Under the pieces are notes generated by a model. It saw only the letters and a list, made by a program, of their open reading frames with translations. It had not been told where the DNA came from and searched no databases. The translations under genes and the position numbers were made by a program. Source: Euryarchaeota archaeon UBA596 (GTDB lineage Archaea; Thermoplasmatota; Poseidoniia; Poseidoniales; Poseidoniaceae). From it: a stretch of 16,589 bases of DNA. Below are positions 6,858 to 14,210 of the stretch, piece by piece (position 1 is the stretch's first letter; each line of letters begins with the position of its first letter). The stretch is taken from the NCBI GenBank assembly GCA_002498205.1, contig DAGQ01000026.1, forward strand, positions 531-17,119, in the 5' to 3' direction.

Positions 6858-7787
6858 TTAAATATCAAGTTCTATATTCAAATTTTGAATGAGTTCCTTG
6901 TATCTATTACGTATTGTTACTTCTGTAACTCCAGCAACTTCCGCGACTTCTCTTTGTGTTCTACGTTTACCGCATAAGACACTTGCAATGTAAATAATAG
7001 AAGCAGCAATTCCAGTTGGTCCACGTCCACTTGTAAGTTCTTTCTCCATTGCAGATTTGATTAATTCATGTGCTTTTGCTTCAACTTCAGCATCTAAACC
7101 AAGTCCTGAACAAAATCTTGAAATATAATCTTCAGGGCCTGTTGGCATTATTTTCATCTTAAGCTCTCTAACCATAAATCTGTAAGTTCTTCCTATTTCT
7201 TTACGGCCAGTTCTACTTGCTTGTCCAATTTCATCTAGTGTTCTTGGAACTCCACATTGACGACAAGCTGCATATAAACTTGCAGCAGCAACACCTTCTA
7301 TTGATCGTCCTCTGATTAATCTCTTTTCAACGGCCTTTTTATAATTAACAGCTGCAGCTTCACGGACTGATTTTGGTAAATCTAAACGACTTGCCATCCT
7401 ATCTAATTCAGCTAAAGCCATAGCAAGATTACGTTCAGTAGCGTTACTAACTCTACTACGTTTTTGCCATTTCCTCATTCTGTAAAACTGAGATCTGTAT
7501 CTTGAATTTATTGTTTTTCCAGAATAATCTTTATTCTGCCAATCAATGTCAGTTGACAAACCTTTGTCATGCAACATAACAGTCATTGGAGCACCAGTAC
7601 GTGCCCTTTGATCACCTTGTTCTGGACTGAATACTCTCCATTCAGCACCTTGGTCAATCACATTATCTTCAACTACCAATCCACATTCGTCGCAAATTAA
7701 TTCTCCACGTCCTTCATCTCTTGTAAGTTCTCTGCTGCCACAATCTGGACATTTTACTAAATCCTCTATTTCTTGTCTATCTCTCAT
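6858..7787 (-). CDS. tfb: Transcription initiation factor B (TFIIB homologue)
   Basis: A 309-residue archaeal TFB, the usual family length. It bridges TBP at the TATA box and RNA polymerase. The N-terminal zinc ribbon has C13-x2-C16 and C32-x2-C35 (CPDCGS and CDECG). The B-reader/linker follows, with GAEWRVF at 47-53 and ARTGAP at 62-67. Two cyclin-like repeats span about 115-205 and 210-300; IEGVAAASLYAACRQ and PTGIAASIIYIASVL are the paired repeat signatures. The C-terminal helix-turn-helix region RTQREVAEVAGVTEVTIRNR contacts the BRE. All zinc ligands are present. The start is supported by GGAGGTGG nine bases upstream. The 5' leader is predicted to contain a small inverted repeat next to that site. 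It is the first gene of a two-gene unit with the helical protein downstream and diverges from the aconitase gene. Confidence 0.97.
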   Translation of the reverse strand: MRDRQEIEDLVKCPDCGSRELTRDEGRGELICDECGLVVEDNVIDQGAEWRVFSPEQGDQRARTGAPMTVMLHDKGLSTDIDWQNKDYSGKTINSRYRSQFYRMRKWQKRSRVSNATERNLAMALAELDRMASRLDLPKSVREAAAVNYKKAVEKRLIRGRSIEGVAAASLYAACRQCGVPRTLDEIGQASRTGRKEIGRTYRFMVRELKMKIMPTGPEDYISRFCSGLGLDAEVEAKAHELIKSAMEKELTSGRGPTGIAASIIYIASVLCGKRRTQREVAEVAGVTEVTIRNRYKELIQNLNIELDI

Positions 7788-7801
7788 ATTAATCCACCTC
7801 C

Positions 7802-7818
7802 ATAGTTCACTTAACTAT
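7802..7818 (-). repeat. Inverted repeat in the tfb leader
   Basis: ATAGTT, five bases, then AACTAT form a perfect six-base inverted repeat just upstream of the tfb ribosome binding site. It could be an AU-rich stem in the leader RNA or a small operator. Function is unknown. Confidence 0.35.
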
Positions 7819-7850
7819 CTATAGAAACATTCAAACTCGCCAAACATCTC

Positions 7851-7860
7851 TTATTTAAAA
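7851..7860 (-). promoter_or_regulatory. TATA box for tfb
   Basis: TTTTAAATAA on the minus strand lies 63 bases before the tfb ATG. Transcription start about 25 bases downstream would give a leader of roughly 40 bases, consistent with the clear Shine-Dalgarno there. Confidence 0.4.
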
Positions 7861-7892
7861 CTTACGTTATCTACATAAATAAATTATTTTAA

Positions 7893-7907
7893 TAAATTAT
7901 ACAAATT
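7893..7907 (+). promoter_or_regulatory. Possible TATA region for the aconitase gene
   Basis: An AT-rich stretch containing TTATACAAAT lies about 60 bases before the ATT start at 7962. Transcription from here would give a leader of roughly 35 bases that includes the GGGGGGAG ribosome binding site. The surrounding 7870-7910 region is uniformly AT-rich, so the exact element is uncertain. Confidence 0.3.
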
Positions 7908-7946
7908 AATGAATCATCAAATAGACGATGCACATACGATAAAGTA

Positions 7947-7955
7947 GGGGGGGAG
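7947..7955 (+). promoter_or_regulatory. Shine-Dalgarno that sets the aconitase start
   Basis: GGGGGGGAG is followed by six bases and then ATT at 7962. The first conventional in-frame start is TTG at 8061, more than 100 bases away, so this site is only useful for the upstream ATT. Confidence 0.6.
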
Positions 7956-7961
7956 AACAAA

Positions 7962-9941
7962 ATTACCAATCCATCTAATTTTATTAGTATTTCACCGGGC
8001 AAGCGTGTTCTTTTCCTAACAAAGGATTTAGATTTAATAAGGCGTCAATTATATGATGGTTTGAATTTAAAAATGGAAGATTTGAAAATTTCAGATTTAT
8101 TAGACGATATTAATACAGATGTTATGACACCTGCTTGGGTTTGTTTCGACCATAAACCGTCAGAGATTGCAAAAAACGCTTATGCTGGATTAATGCAAAA
8201 TGGCATTAGGGTTTTTAATCAAAATGCACTAATAGATGGTAATTTTGAAATTATTGTTTCCGGACAAAGAAAAGGTACTGGATCTTCAAGAGAAACTGCA
8301 GCACAATGTGAAAGATGGGCTGGGATTAAAATTGTAATTGCTGCTTCTTTCGCCCCAATACATGAAAGAAATAATATTAATCTCGGACAATTAATGGGGG
8401 ATCATGAAATCCTTAAGAGATTACAAAATGGAGAAAATATTCCATTATCTGAATTCACATCAAAATATGACCCTGTAACTAAATTAATTATCGAAAATGG
8501 AGGATTGTTTCCTTTTGCTTCAAAATTAAAAAGTGGTGATATTTCTCTACCTCCATTAGAGACGCCTCAAAAACCAATGACTATGGCTGAAAAAATCATA
8601 GCACGGAATTTAGTAGGGCAGTCTCCCAATCAATGTGTAAAGCCTCATGATCCTGTGATTTCTGAAGTTCAGGGCGGATATAGTCATGAATTTACAACTG
8701 CACAGGTTCATACGTTTTTAAGTGAAGAATATGGAGAAGATTATACTCTGCCAAATCCAGATAAATTCGCTGTATTTGAAGACCATTTATTATATGCATC
8801 ACACAATCCAAAATTTTTACCTCATATGGATAAAGTCCAAACATTACGAGATTTACAAGTTCAATTTCAAAAACATACAGGTGTAAGGGATTATTCTGCA
8901 ATAGATGGAATTTCTCCTGGGATTTGTCATCAAGTAGCGCGAGAAGAATTTATTGAAATTGGGGATTTTATTCAAGCTACCGATTCACATACTTGTATGG
9001 GTGGCGCTTCAAATGCTTTAACGTATGGAGTTGGAGCTACTGAATATGCAAGTCTAATTTATTCTGGTTTTACATTTGTAAAAGTTCCAGAATCAATACG
9101 CTTTGAACTAATTGGTGAATTAAATGAAGGATGTACAGCTAAAGATGTTATTCTTTACATTTTAGCCGATCATGCAAGAAAAGAACTGACGCTAAATCGA
9201 TCTATGGAATTCGGGGGTTCGGGTCTTGTTTCATTATCAGTTGATGAGAGAGCCACACTTTGTAACATGGCGACTGAATGTAGTGCAAGAACTGGAATTT
9301 GTGAACCTGACATTTCTCTATATGAATGGATGAAAAAAGAACAAAATCTAAATCTTGAATCAATGGAAAAAGTAGCAGTATTTCCAGATGAAGGCGCTAA
9401 ATATGATGGCGGAGTACATACAATTAATCTTTCAGAAATTAAACCAATGGTTGCACATCCTGGAAATCCAAACAAAGGTATTCCCTCTGATCCAACAAAT
9501 GGAGCTAATATTTCTGATATCGGAAATGTAAAAATTGATATCGCTTATGGGGGTTCTTGTACTGCTGGTAAAGAAGATGATATTGCTTATTATGCAATGG
9601 TGTGTAGTGCTGCGGAAAATGCTGGATTAAAAGTAAGAGATGATGTTGAATTTTATCTACAATATGGAAGTAAACAAGTTAAAGATTCAGCTATTAAAAA
9701 TGGATGGCATGATTTGTTTCAAAGAGTTGGTGTCAAATTAATTGATCCTGGTTGCGGGGCATGTATTGGTGCTGGACCTGGTGTTTCAATTACATCTGAA
9801 CAAGTTACAGTATCTGCAATTAATCGTAATTTTCAAGGTCGTTCTGGACCCGGAAAATTATACTTAGCAAGTCCATTAACCGTAGCCACTAGTGCATTCT
9901 TCGGGAAAATAATTTCTTATAATCCGAAATTATTTAATTGA
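7962..9941 (+). CDS. Aconitase-family hydratase, swivel domain first, apparent ATT start
   Basis: A 659-residue aconitase/isopropylmalate dehydratase-family enzyme, probably aconitate hydratase (citrate to isocitrate). The LeuD-like swivel domain comes first (about 35-150, with SGQRKGTGSSRE near 100-111 and PIHERNNINLG near 132-142). The LeuC-like 4Fe-4S domains follow from about 235 to the end. Cluster ligands are C345 in DSHTCMGG, and C598 and C601 in PGCGACIG; GSCTAGK is near 531-537 and NRNFQGRSGPG near 621-631. This order is the reverse of AcnA and lacks the N-terminal HEAT-like domain of AcnB. It matches a bacterial single-chain aconitase-like family. The first conventional start is TTG at 8061, but upstream codons encode SPGKRVLFLTKDLDLIRRQL, a segment I recall as the family's normal N terminus. 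No ATG/GTG/TTG occurs in frame from the stop at 7893 to 8061. GGGGGGAG six bases before ATT at 7962 makes that the likely start. Confidence 0.87.
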   Translation: MTNPSNFISISPGKRVLFLTKDLDLIRRQLYDGLNLKMEDLKISDLLDDINTDVMTPAWVCFDHKPSEIAKNAYAGLMQNGIRVFNQNALIDGNFEIIVSGQRKGTGSSRETAAQCERWAGIKIVIAASFAPIHERNNINLGQLMGDHEILKRLQNGENIPLSEFTSKYDPVTKLIIENGGLFPFASKLKSGDISLPPLETPQKPMTMAEKIIARNLVGQSPNQCVKPHDPVISEVQGGYSHEFTTAQVHTFLSEEYGEDYTLPNPDKFAVFEDHLLYASHNPKFLPHMDKVQTLRDLQVQFQKHTGVRDYSAIDGISPGICHQVAREEFIEIGDFIQATDSHTCMGGASNALTYGVGATEYASLIYSGFTFVKVPESIRFELIGELNEGCTAKDVILYILADHARKELTLNRSMEFGGSGLVSLSVDERATLCNMATECSARTGICEPDISLYEWMKKEQNLNLESMEKVAVFPDEGAKYDGGVHTINLSEIKPMVAHPGNPNKGIPSDPTNGANISDIGNVKIDIAYGGSCTAGKEDDIAYYAMVCSAAENAGLKVRDDVEFYLQYGSKQVKDSAIKNGWHDLFQRVGVKLIDPGCGACIGAGPGVSITSEQVTVSAINRNFQGRSGPGKLYLASPLTVATSAFFGKIISYNPKLFN

Positions 9942-9964
9942 ATAATAATTGTACTCAAATACTA

Positions 9965-9980
9965 ATTTTTTATTAAATTC
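9965..9980 (+). terminator. T-rich stretch after the aconitase gene
   Basis: ATTTTTTATTAAATTC begins 24 bases after the aconitase stop. Archaeal termination often occurs at such T-rich runs without a hairpin. The same bases could instead be, or also be, the TATA region for top6B (TATTAAATT at 9971-9979). Confidence 0.35.
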
Positions 9981-9988
9981 TTATTAGC

Positions 9989-10046
9989 CGTGAAGACGCA
10001 CGTCTACTCTAAGGTAGTTGGCCCTAAGTCATTAGGACATAGGAGG
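9989..10046 (+). promoter_or_regulatory. Structured leader candidate upstream of top6B
   Basis: This GC-richer island lies between an AT-rich promoter-like stretch and top6B. It holds several short perfect stems. CGTG/CACG (9989-9992 with 9999-10002) and AGAC/GTCT (9994-9997 with 10002-10005) are mutually exclusive. CTAC/GTAG is at 10004-10007 with 10014-10017. CCTAA/TTAGG is at 10023-10027 with 10032-10036, with a four-base loop. AGGAGG follows at 10041-10046 but is 23 bases from the top6B ATG, too far for a normal Shine-Dalgarno. Leader or operator function is inferred. Confidence 0.35.
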
Positions 10047-10069
10047 ACCAAAAATCCAGAGATGATAAT

Positions 10070-12148
10070 ATGAGTATTGCAGAAAAAATGGCTTCAAATC
10101 AAAAACAAATTGCTATATCTGAATTTTTTGAAAAAAATAAACATTTTTTAGGATTTGATACATTAAATAGGGCTATTATTACAGCAGTTAAAGAGGCTGT
10201 TGATAATTCTCTCGATGCTTGCGAAGAAGCTAGAATTTTACCAGATCTCTCGATTGAAATTCGAAGAGTCCCCAATAAAAAAGACCATTTAATCTTAATT
10301 GCTAAGGATAATGGACCTGGAATACCACAAAAATCAATTGAAAATGTATTTGGAAAGTTACTCTATGGTAGCAGATTTCATGCTATTAGGCAATCTAGAG
10401 GTCAACAAGGTATTGGTATTACTGGGGTTGTAATGTATTCTCAATTAACAACAGGAAAACAAACTTATGTTAAATCTAAAATTTCTTCTGAAAGTACTGC
10501 AATTGAAGTTAATCTAGGGATAGATACTAGAAAGAACAAAGCCGTTAAATTTAGTCAAGAAAGAGTAATTTGGACAGAAGATGATGAAATAATTGAGCAT
10601 GGCCTTATGATTAGAACCGAAATGAAAGCAAAATTTCAAAGAGGTAGTCAATCAATTGGACAATATCTAAAAATGACTTCAATAGTAAATCCACATGCAA
10701 ATATTAAATTTAGATATGTTAATTCTGATGGTGAGATAGAAATTGATGAATTTTGGAAACGGGCTACTAATAACTTACCAACCCAAGTTAATTCAATTAA
10801 ACCACATCCTCATGGCATTCATCTTGGTCAACTTCAAAGAATGCTGAAAGATTCAGATGAAAGAAAACTTACATCATTTTTAAGACAAAATTTTAGTGGA
10901 GTTTCTTCGCGTGCCGCAAAAGAAGTTTGCACTAAAGCAGGACTTAATGACGGTGCTAAACCTAAACTATTGAAAACAGAACAAATTAATCAATTACTTG
11001 AAGCATGTTCAGAAGTTAAATTCTTACCTCCCCCAACAAACTGTTTGTCTCCAATTGAAGATTTATTAATCAAAAAGGGGTTATCAAAAACTATTGATTC
11101 AAAGTTTGTTACAACTTTAACAAGAAGTCCTCGTGTGACTTCAGGAAACCCTTACCAAATAGAGGTAGGTCTAATTTTTGGAGGAAGCATACCTTCTGAT
11201 CAACAAGTACAATTGTTAAGATTTGCAAATCGTGTACCCTTAATGTATCAACAAGGTGGTTGTCTATTAACTCAAGCAATTTCATCTGTTGATTGGAGGC
11301 AATATGGCTTAGAACAATCTGGTGGAAAGGGTGTACCAAAAGGACCTGCAACAATCCTAGTTCACCTGGCAAGTACAAATGTACAATTTACAAGTGAAGC
11401 AAAAGAAGCTGTTGCTTCTAATGAAGATGTATTGCAAGAAATTCGAAAAGCATTATTAGAAGTAGGTAGAAATTTGCGTAGACATATGAAAAAGAAGAAG
11501 AAAATGGCAAAAGCGCAAGAAAAGTTTGACTTGATTAACGATATTCTGCCAGCAATAGCAGAAAAAGCATCTTCACTATTAAATAAACCAGTTCCAGAAC
11601 TTTCAGCAACAATTTCAAAAATTATGAATGCTGTGATTATGGAACAAACTACGACTTGGGATAAAGAAACAAAAACAACCAGAATTAATGGAATACTATA
11701 CAATTATACTTCACGCCCTAGATCATATACTATCCTAATGAATTGGCCAGAGAAACAAGGAGCGGTGATGATTGATAATGAGAGAGGGGGCCGAAAAGAA
11801 ACTATTGGGTTATGGGCTTGGAAAATAGAAACATTGCAACCAGGTGAAAGGGCTAATATTGAATTTGGATTAGATAATTTAGAAAAAGGAGATTGGACAG
11901 AAACTGAGGTGTTCTATCGTGGATCTGCGGAAGTTATTGGTGCAAGTAAACTTGACGAGAAAATTTTAGAAGAGATGAAAAATCAAAATTCGGACGAAGT
12001 CTTAGAAACTATGGAAGTAATAACGGGGGATATTGATGAAACGATTAGTAATGTCGCATCAAGATCAATGTTAAATGAATCAACTAGTGATGAAATTCAA
12101 AAAGAGAGTTTTCAAACTACATTATTTGATGAGGAGGAAGAAGTATGA
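10070..12148 (+). CDS. top6B: DNA topoisomerase VI subunit B
   Basis: A 692-residue ATPase subunit of type IIB topoisomerase, which forms an A2B2 enzyme with the next gene and passes one duplex through another to relax and decatenate DNA. The GHKL ATP-binding motifs are all present: EAVDNSLDA at 42-50 (N box), KDNGPGIP at 79-86 (G1) and GQQGIGITG at 111-119 (G2). The H2TH region lies at about 250-320. The transducer domain follows, with FANRVPLMYQQGGCLLTQA at 385-403. An Ig-fold-like C-terminal domain spans about 545-630, as in the longer euryarchaeal type, and the protein ends in an acidic tail. ATG at 10070 is chosen because the next residues match the family start. No close Shine-Dalgarno exists; GAGATGAT just upstream is a weak match. 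The stop overlaps the top6A start by four bases (ATGA), implying translational coupling. Confidence 0.97.
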   Translation: MSIAEKMASNQKQIAISEFFEKNKHFLGFDTLNRAIITAVKEAVDNSLDACEEARILPDLSIEIRRVPNKKDHLILIAKDNGPGIPQKSIENVFGKLLYGSRFHAIRQSRGQQGIGITGVVMYSQLTTGKQTYVKSKISSESTAIEVNLGIDTRKNKAVKFSQERVIWTEDDEIIEHGLMIRTEMKAKFQRGSQSIGQYLKMTSIVNPHANIKFRYVNSDGEIEIDEFWKRATNNLPTQVNSIKPHPHGIHLGQLQRMLKDSDERKLTSFLRQNFSGVSSRAAKEVCTKAGLNDGAKPKLLKTEQINQLLEACSEVKFLPPPTNCLSPIEDLLIKKGLSKTIDSKFVTTLTRSPRVTSGNPYQIEVGLIFGGSIPSDQQVQLLRFANRVPLMYQQGGCLLTQAISSVDWRQYGLEQSGGKGVPKGPATILVHLASTNVQFTSEAKEAVASNEDVLQEIRKALLEVGRNLRRHMKKKKKMAKAQEKFDLINDILPAIAEKASSLLNKPVPELSATISKIMNAVIMEQTTTWDKETKTTRINGILYNYTSRPRSYTILMNWPEKQGAVMIDNERGGRKETIGLWAWKIETLQPGERANIEFGLDNLEKGDWTETEVFYRGSAEVIGASKLDEKILEEMKNQNSDEVLETMEVITGDIDETISNVASRSMLNESTSDEIQKESFQTTLFDEEEEV

Positions 12149-13242
12149 GTAGAAGAAGAGAAGATGGAGAAACAAAAGAGGCTTTACACCAGATTGTTAA
12201 TGAAATGTATAAAAAATTAGAGAAGGGTGAAACACCTACTATGACTTTACCAGTTAGAACAAAATTAAACATTGACTTTGATAAGAAATTAGGTGTATAT
12301 AAATACGGTAAAAAGAGGTCTACAAGAGATGCTTCTAGTCTTGGAAGTGCAAAAAATCTTCTAAGAGCATTACATATGGTTGAATTCATAGACGAAATGA
12401 TTGATAATGGTAAATCATCAACATTAAGAGAAATGTACTATATTTCTGAAGGATGGGGTCATGGAAAATTTTCAACACAAAACGAATCAAATAATTTAGC
12501 AGAGGATTTAGAAATCATTACTTCATCTATGAGAGAGGATTTTAGACTAAGGCCTGAAGAAGATGGTTCTAGAATTATTGGAAATTTGACAATTAATGAA
12601 TTAAATAGAAGAGGAGAATGGATGAAAATTAATGCAAGGGATGATGTTGGTGACTCGGGGTATGGAGTTCCATATAATGTGGAAGAAGAAAAAATACAGT
12701 TACTAGATCATGATATTGACTTTATTATGGCAATAGAGACTGGTGGTATGTTTGATCGTTTAATTGAAAATGGATTCGATGAAGAATTTCGTTGTGGTTT
12801 AGTACATCTAAAGGGTCAACCTGCACGTTCTACTCGGCGTATTTTAAAACGTATGAATGAAGAATGGAATTTGCCAGTTGTTGTTTTTGCTGACGGTGAT
12901 CCTTGGTCATTTAGAATATTTGGTTCAATCGCTTATGGAGCTATTAAAACTGCACATATATCAGAATATTTAGCAACGCCAAGTGCAACATATCTTGGTG
13001 TTACAGCTGACGATATTGTTGCATATGATTTGCCTTCTGATGATCTGACGAATAAAGATATTGAAGCCTTAAAATCTGAATTAAGTGATCCAAGATTTGC
13101 AGATGGATATTGGCAAGAACAAATTACTACGATGTTAAAACTTGGAAAAAAGGCTGAACAACAATCTTTAGCAAAATATGGTTTAGATTTCGTAACTGAT
13201 ACATATTTACCTGAAAAATTAGCAGAATTAGGATTGGCTTGA
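12145..13242 (+). CDS. top6A: DNA topoisomerase VI subunit A (Spo11 homologue)
   Basis: A 365-residue cleavage subunit of Topo VI. The 5Y-CAP (winged-helix) domain carries LREMYYISEG at 94-103; by comparison with Spo11 the second tyrosine, Y99, should form the 5'-phosphotyrosyl link to DNA. The Toprim domain has the metal-binding acidic residues E198 (in AIETGGMF) and D250/D252 (in FADGDPWSF), followed by SIAYGAIKTAHISEYLATP, a conserved part of the domain. All catalytic residues are present and the length is typical. GGAGG seven bases upstream, inside the end of top6B, provides the ribosome binding site, with a four-base ATGA overlap. Classical Thermoplasmatales lack Topo VI and rely on gyrase, so its presence separates this genome from that order. 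Confidence 0.97.
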   Translation: MSRRREDGETKEALHQIVNEMYKKLEKGETPTMTLPVRTKLNIDFDKKLGVYKYGKKRSTRDASSLGSAKNLLRALHMVEFIDEMIDNGKSSTLREMYYISEGWGHGKFSTQNESNNLAEDLEIITSSMREDFRLRPEEDGSRIIGNLTINELNRRGEWMKINARDDVGDSGYGVPYNVEEEKIQLLDHDIDFIMAIETGGMFDRLIENGFDEEFRCGLVHLKGQPARSTRRILKRMNEEWNLPVVVFADGDPWSFRIFGSIAYGAIKTAHISEYLATPSATYLGVTADDIVAYDLPSDDLTNKDIEALKSELSDPRFADGYWQEQITTMLKLGKKAEQQSLAKYGLDFVTDTYLPEKLAELGLA

Positions 13243-13266
13243 TAAAAAAACACAACTTGGATATGT

Positions 13267-14154
13267 ATGACCGATATGTCAGAACAACCTTCAACCTGGT
13301 CGTATAAAACTACCAAAATATTACTTGTTTGTTTTGTATTTTTTATAATTATTCCAATTATTGGGTTTACTGTAGAATCTAATAATTTTGAAACCTTGAC
13401 GAATCCTGAAAAAAGTCACCCGTCTCATATGATGGTATTAGAAAATAATGAATCTGGTTCTATAACCCTATTTCCTGATCATATTTACACTATTTATACA
13501 AAATCAAACACTAATACAATTAATAAAAATAAAATTTTACTAATTGATGAAGGTGGAAATGAAATTAAGCCAAATAGTAGTTCAATATTTGTATCATTAT
13601 TTGATTCTGAAAATGGTGATACCTATGACGCTATTTCAACATGGCTATTTGTTGAAGAGGTTAACGTTGAAATTCAAAATTCAGTTGGGCAGAAAATTTG
13701 GTTGGTTAATGAAAGTGGTATTATTAGCTCAATTCAAGAAAATGATATTCTAATTGGTTCTGTACTGAGTTGTTTAACCTCTTTATGCCTAATTCCAGTG
13801 ATTATTATTTGGTTTGTTATTAATAGACCCAATCCAAAAGCACTAAACATCAAATTTGTCAAAGAAGATGAAGAACAATCTACACATGTAGATTTAATTC
13901 AACTTCAAAATAGAATCCCAAATAGTGATGAATTATATCGAGCAATTCACGGCAACGAAAGTATGAAAAATGAATTGAAAGAAGAAATAAAAAAAGAAAT
14001 TGAAAAAGATTCAATACCTGCTCCATTTGTAGATAGACCCGACGGAGTTACCATTAAAAAAGATGAAATCGTGTTCGAAAAAGAAGATAAATTGTCTAAA
14101 ACAATAGAATTAGATGAAGAAGCTGATGAACGCTGGAAAAAATGGGACGGCTGA
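13267..14154 (+). CDS. Two-helix membrane protein of unknown function
   Basis: A 295-residue protein that I do not recognise. A first membrane helix at about 17-35 (ILLVCFVFFIIIPIIGF) has a short polar N terminus. Residues 36-160 form a probable extracytoplasmic beta-rich domain with Asn/Ser-rich character. A second helix lies at about 161-186 (LIGSVLSCLTSLCLIPVIIIWF). The remaining 110 residues are cytosolic and highly charged, with a KNELKEEIKKEIEKD stretch at 234-248 likely to form a helix or coiled coil, and an acidic end. The topology with both termini inside is inferred from charge. The start at 13267 is the first ATG of the frame; ATG at 13276 is equally possible. It follows top6A by 24 bases on the same strand and may share its transcript, but no functional link to Topo VI is evident. 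Confidence 0.7.
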   Translation: MTDMSEQPSTWSYKTTKILLVCFVFFIIIPIIGFTVESNNFETLTNPEKSHPSHMMVLENNESGSITLFPDHIYTIYTKSNTNTINKNKILLIDEGGNEIKPNSSSIFVSLFDSENGDTYDAISTWLFVEEVNVEIQNSVGQKIWLVNESGIISSIQENDILIGSVLSCLTSLCLIPVIIIWFVINRPNPKALNIKFVKEDEEQSTHVDLIQLQNRIPNSDELYRAIHGNESMKNELKEEIKKEIEKDSIPAPFVDRPDGVTIKKDEIVFEKEDKLSKTIELDEEADERWKKWDG

Positions 14155-14176
14155 AAATTTATTCGTATGGTTTTTA

Positions 14177-14194
14177 ACCTAGTCCCTTCTAGGT
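14177..14194 (+). repeat. Inverted repeat in the promoter region of the HTH regulator
   Basis: ACCTAG, six bases, then CTAGGT form a perfect six-base-arm inverted repeat ending 17 bases before the GTG start. A second, imperfect stem follows (GTAACC, TCG, GGTTTAC). The position, between a TTTTTAAC TATA-like stretch (14171-14178) and the start codon, suits an operator for autoregulation. It may instead act as an RNA stem. Function is inferred. Confidence 0.4.
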
Positions 14195-14210
14195 AACCTC
14201 GGGTTTACTA

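Noticed and set aside
8061..9941. TTG at 8061 as the aconitase start
   Set aside because: It removes family-like N-terminal sequence and leaves the GGGGGGAG site unexplained. The upstream frame is open and protein-like back to ATT at 7962.
9985..10046. tRNA or C/D-box RNA gene in the structured leader
   Set aside because: There is no acceptor/T-arm arrangement. GTGAAGA and GATGATAA are poor matches to a C box, and no D box sits at suitable spacing.
12109..12148. FQTTLFDEE at the top6B C terminus as a PCNA- or clamp-binding box
   Set aside because: It has Q and L at the right spacing but lacks the paired aromatic residues of an archaeal PCNA box. The bacterial clamp motif is irrelevant in an archaeon.
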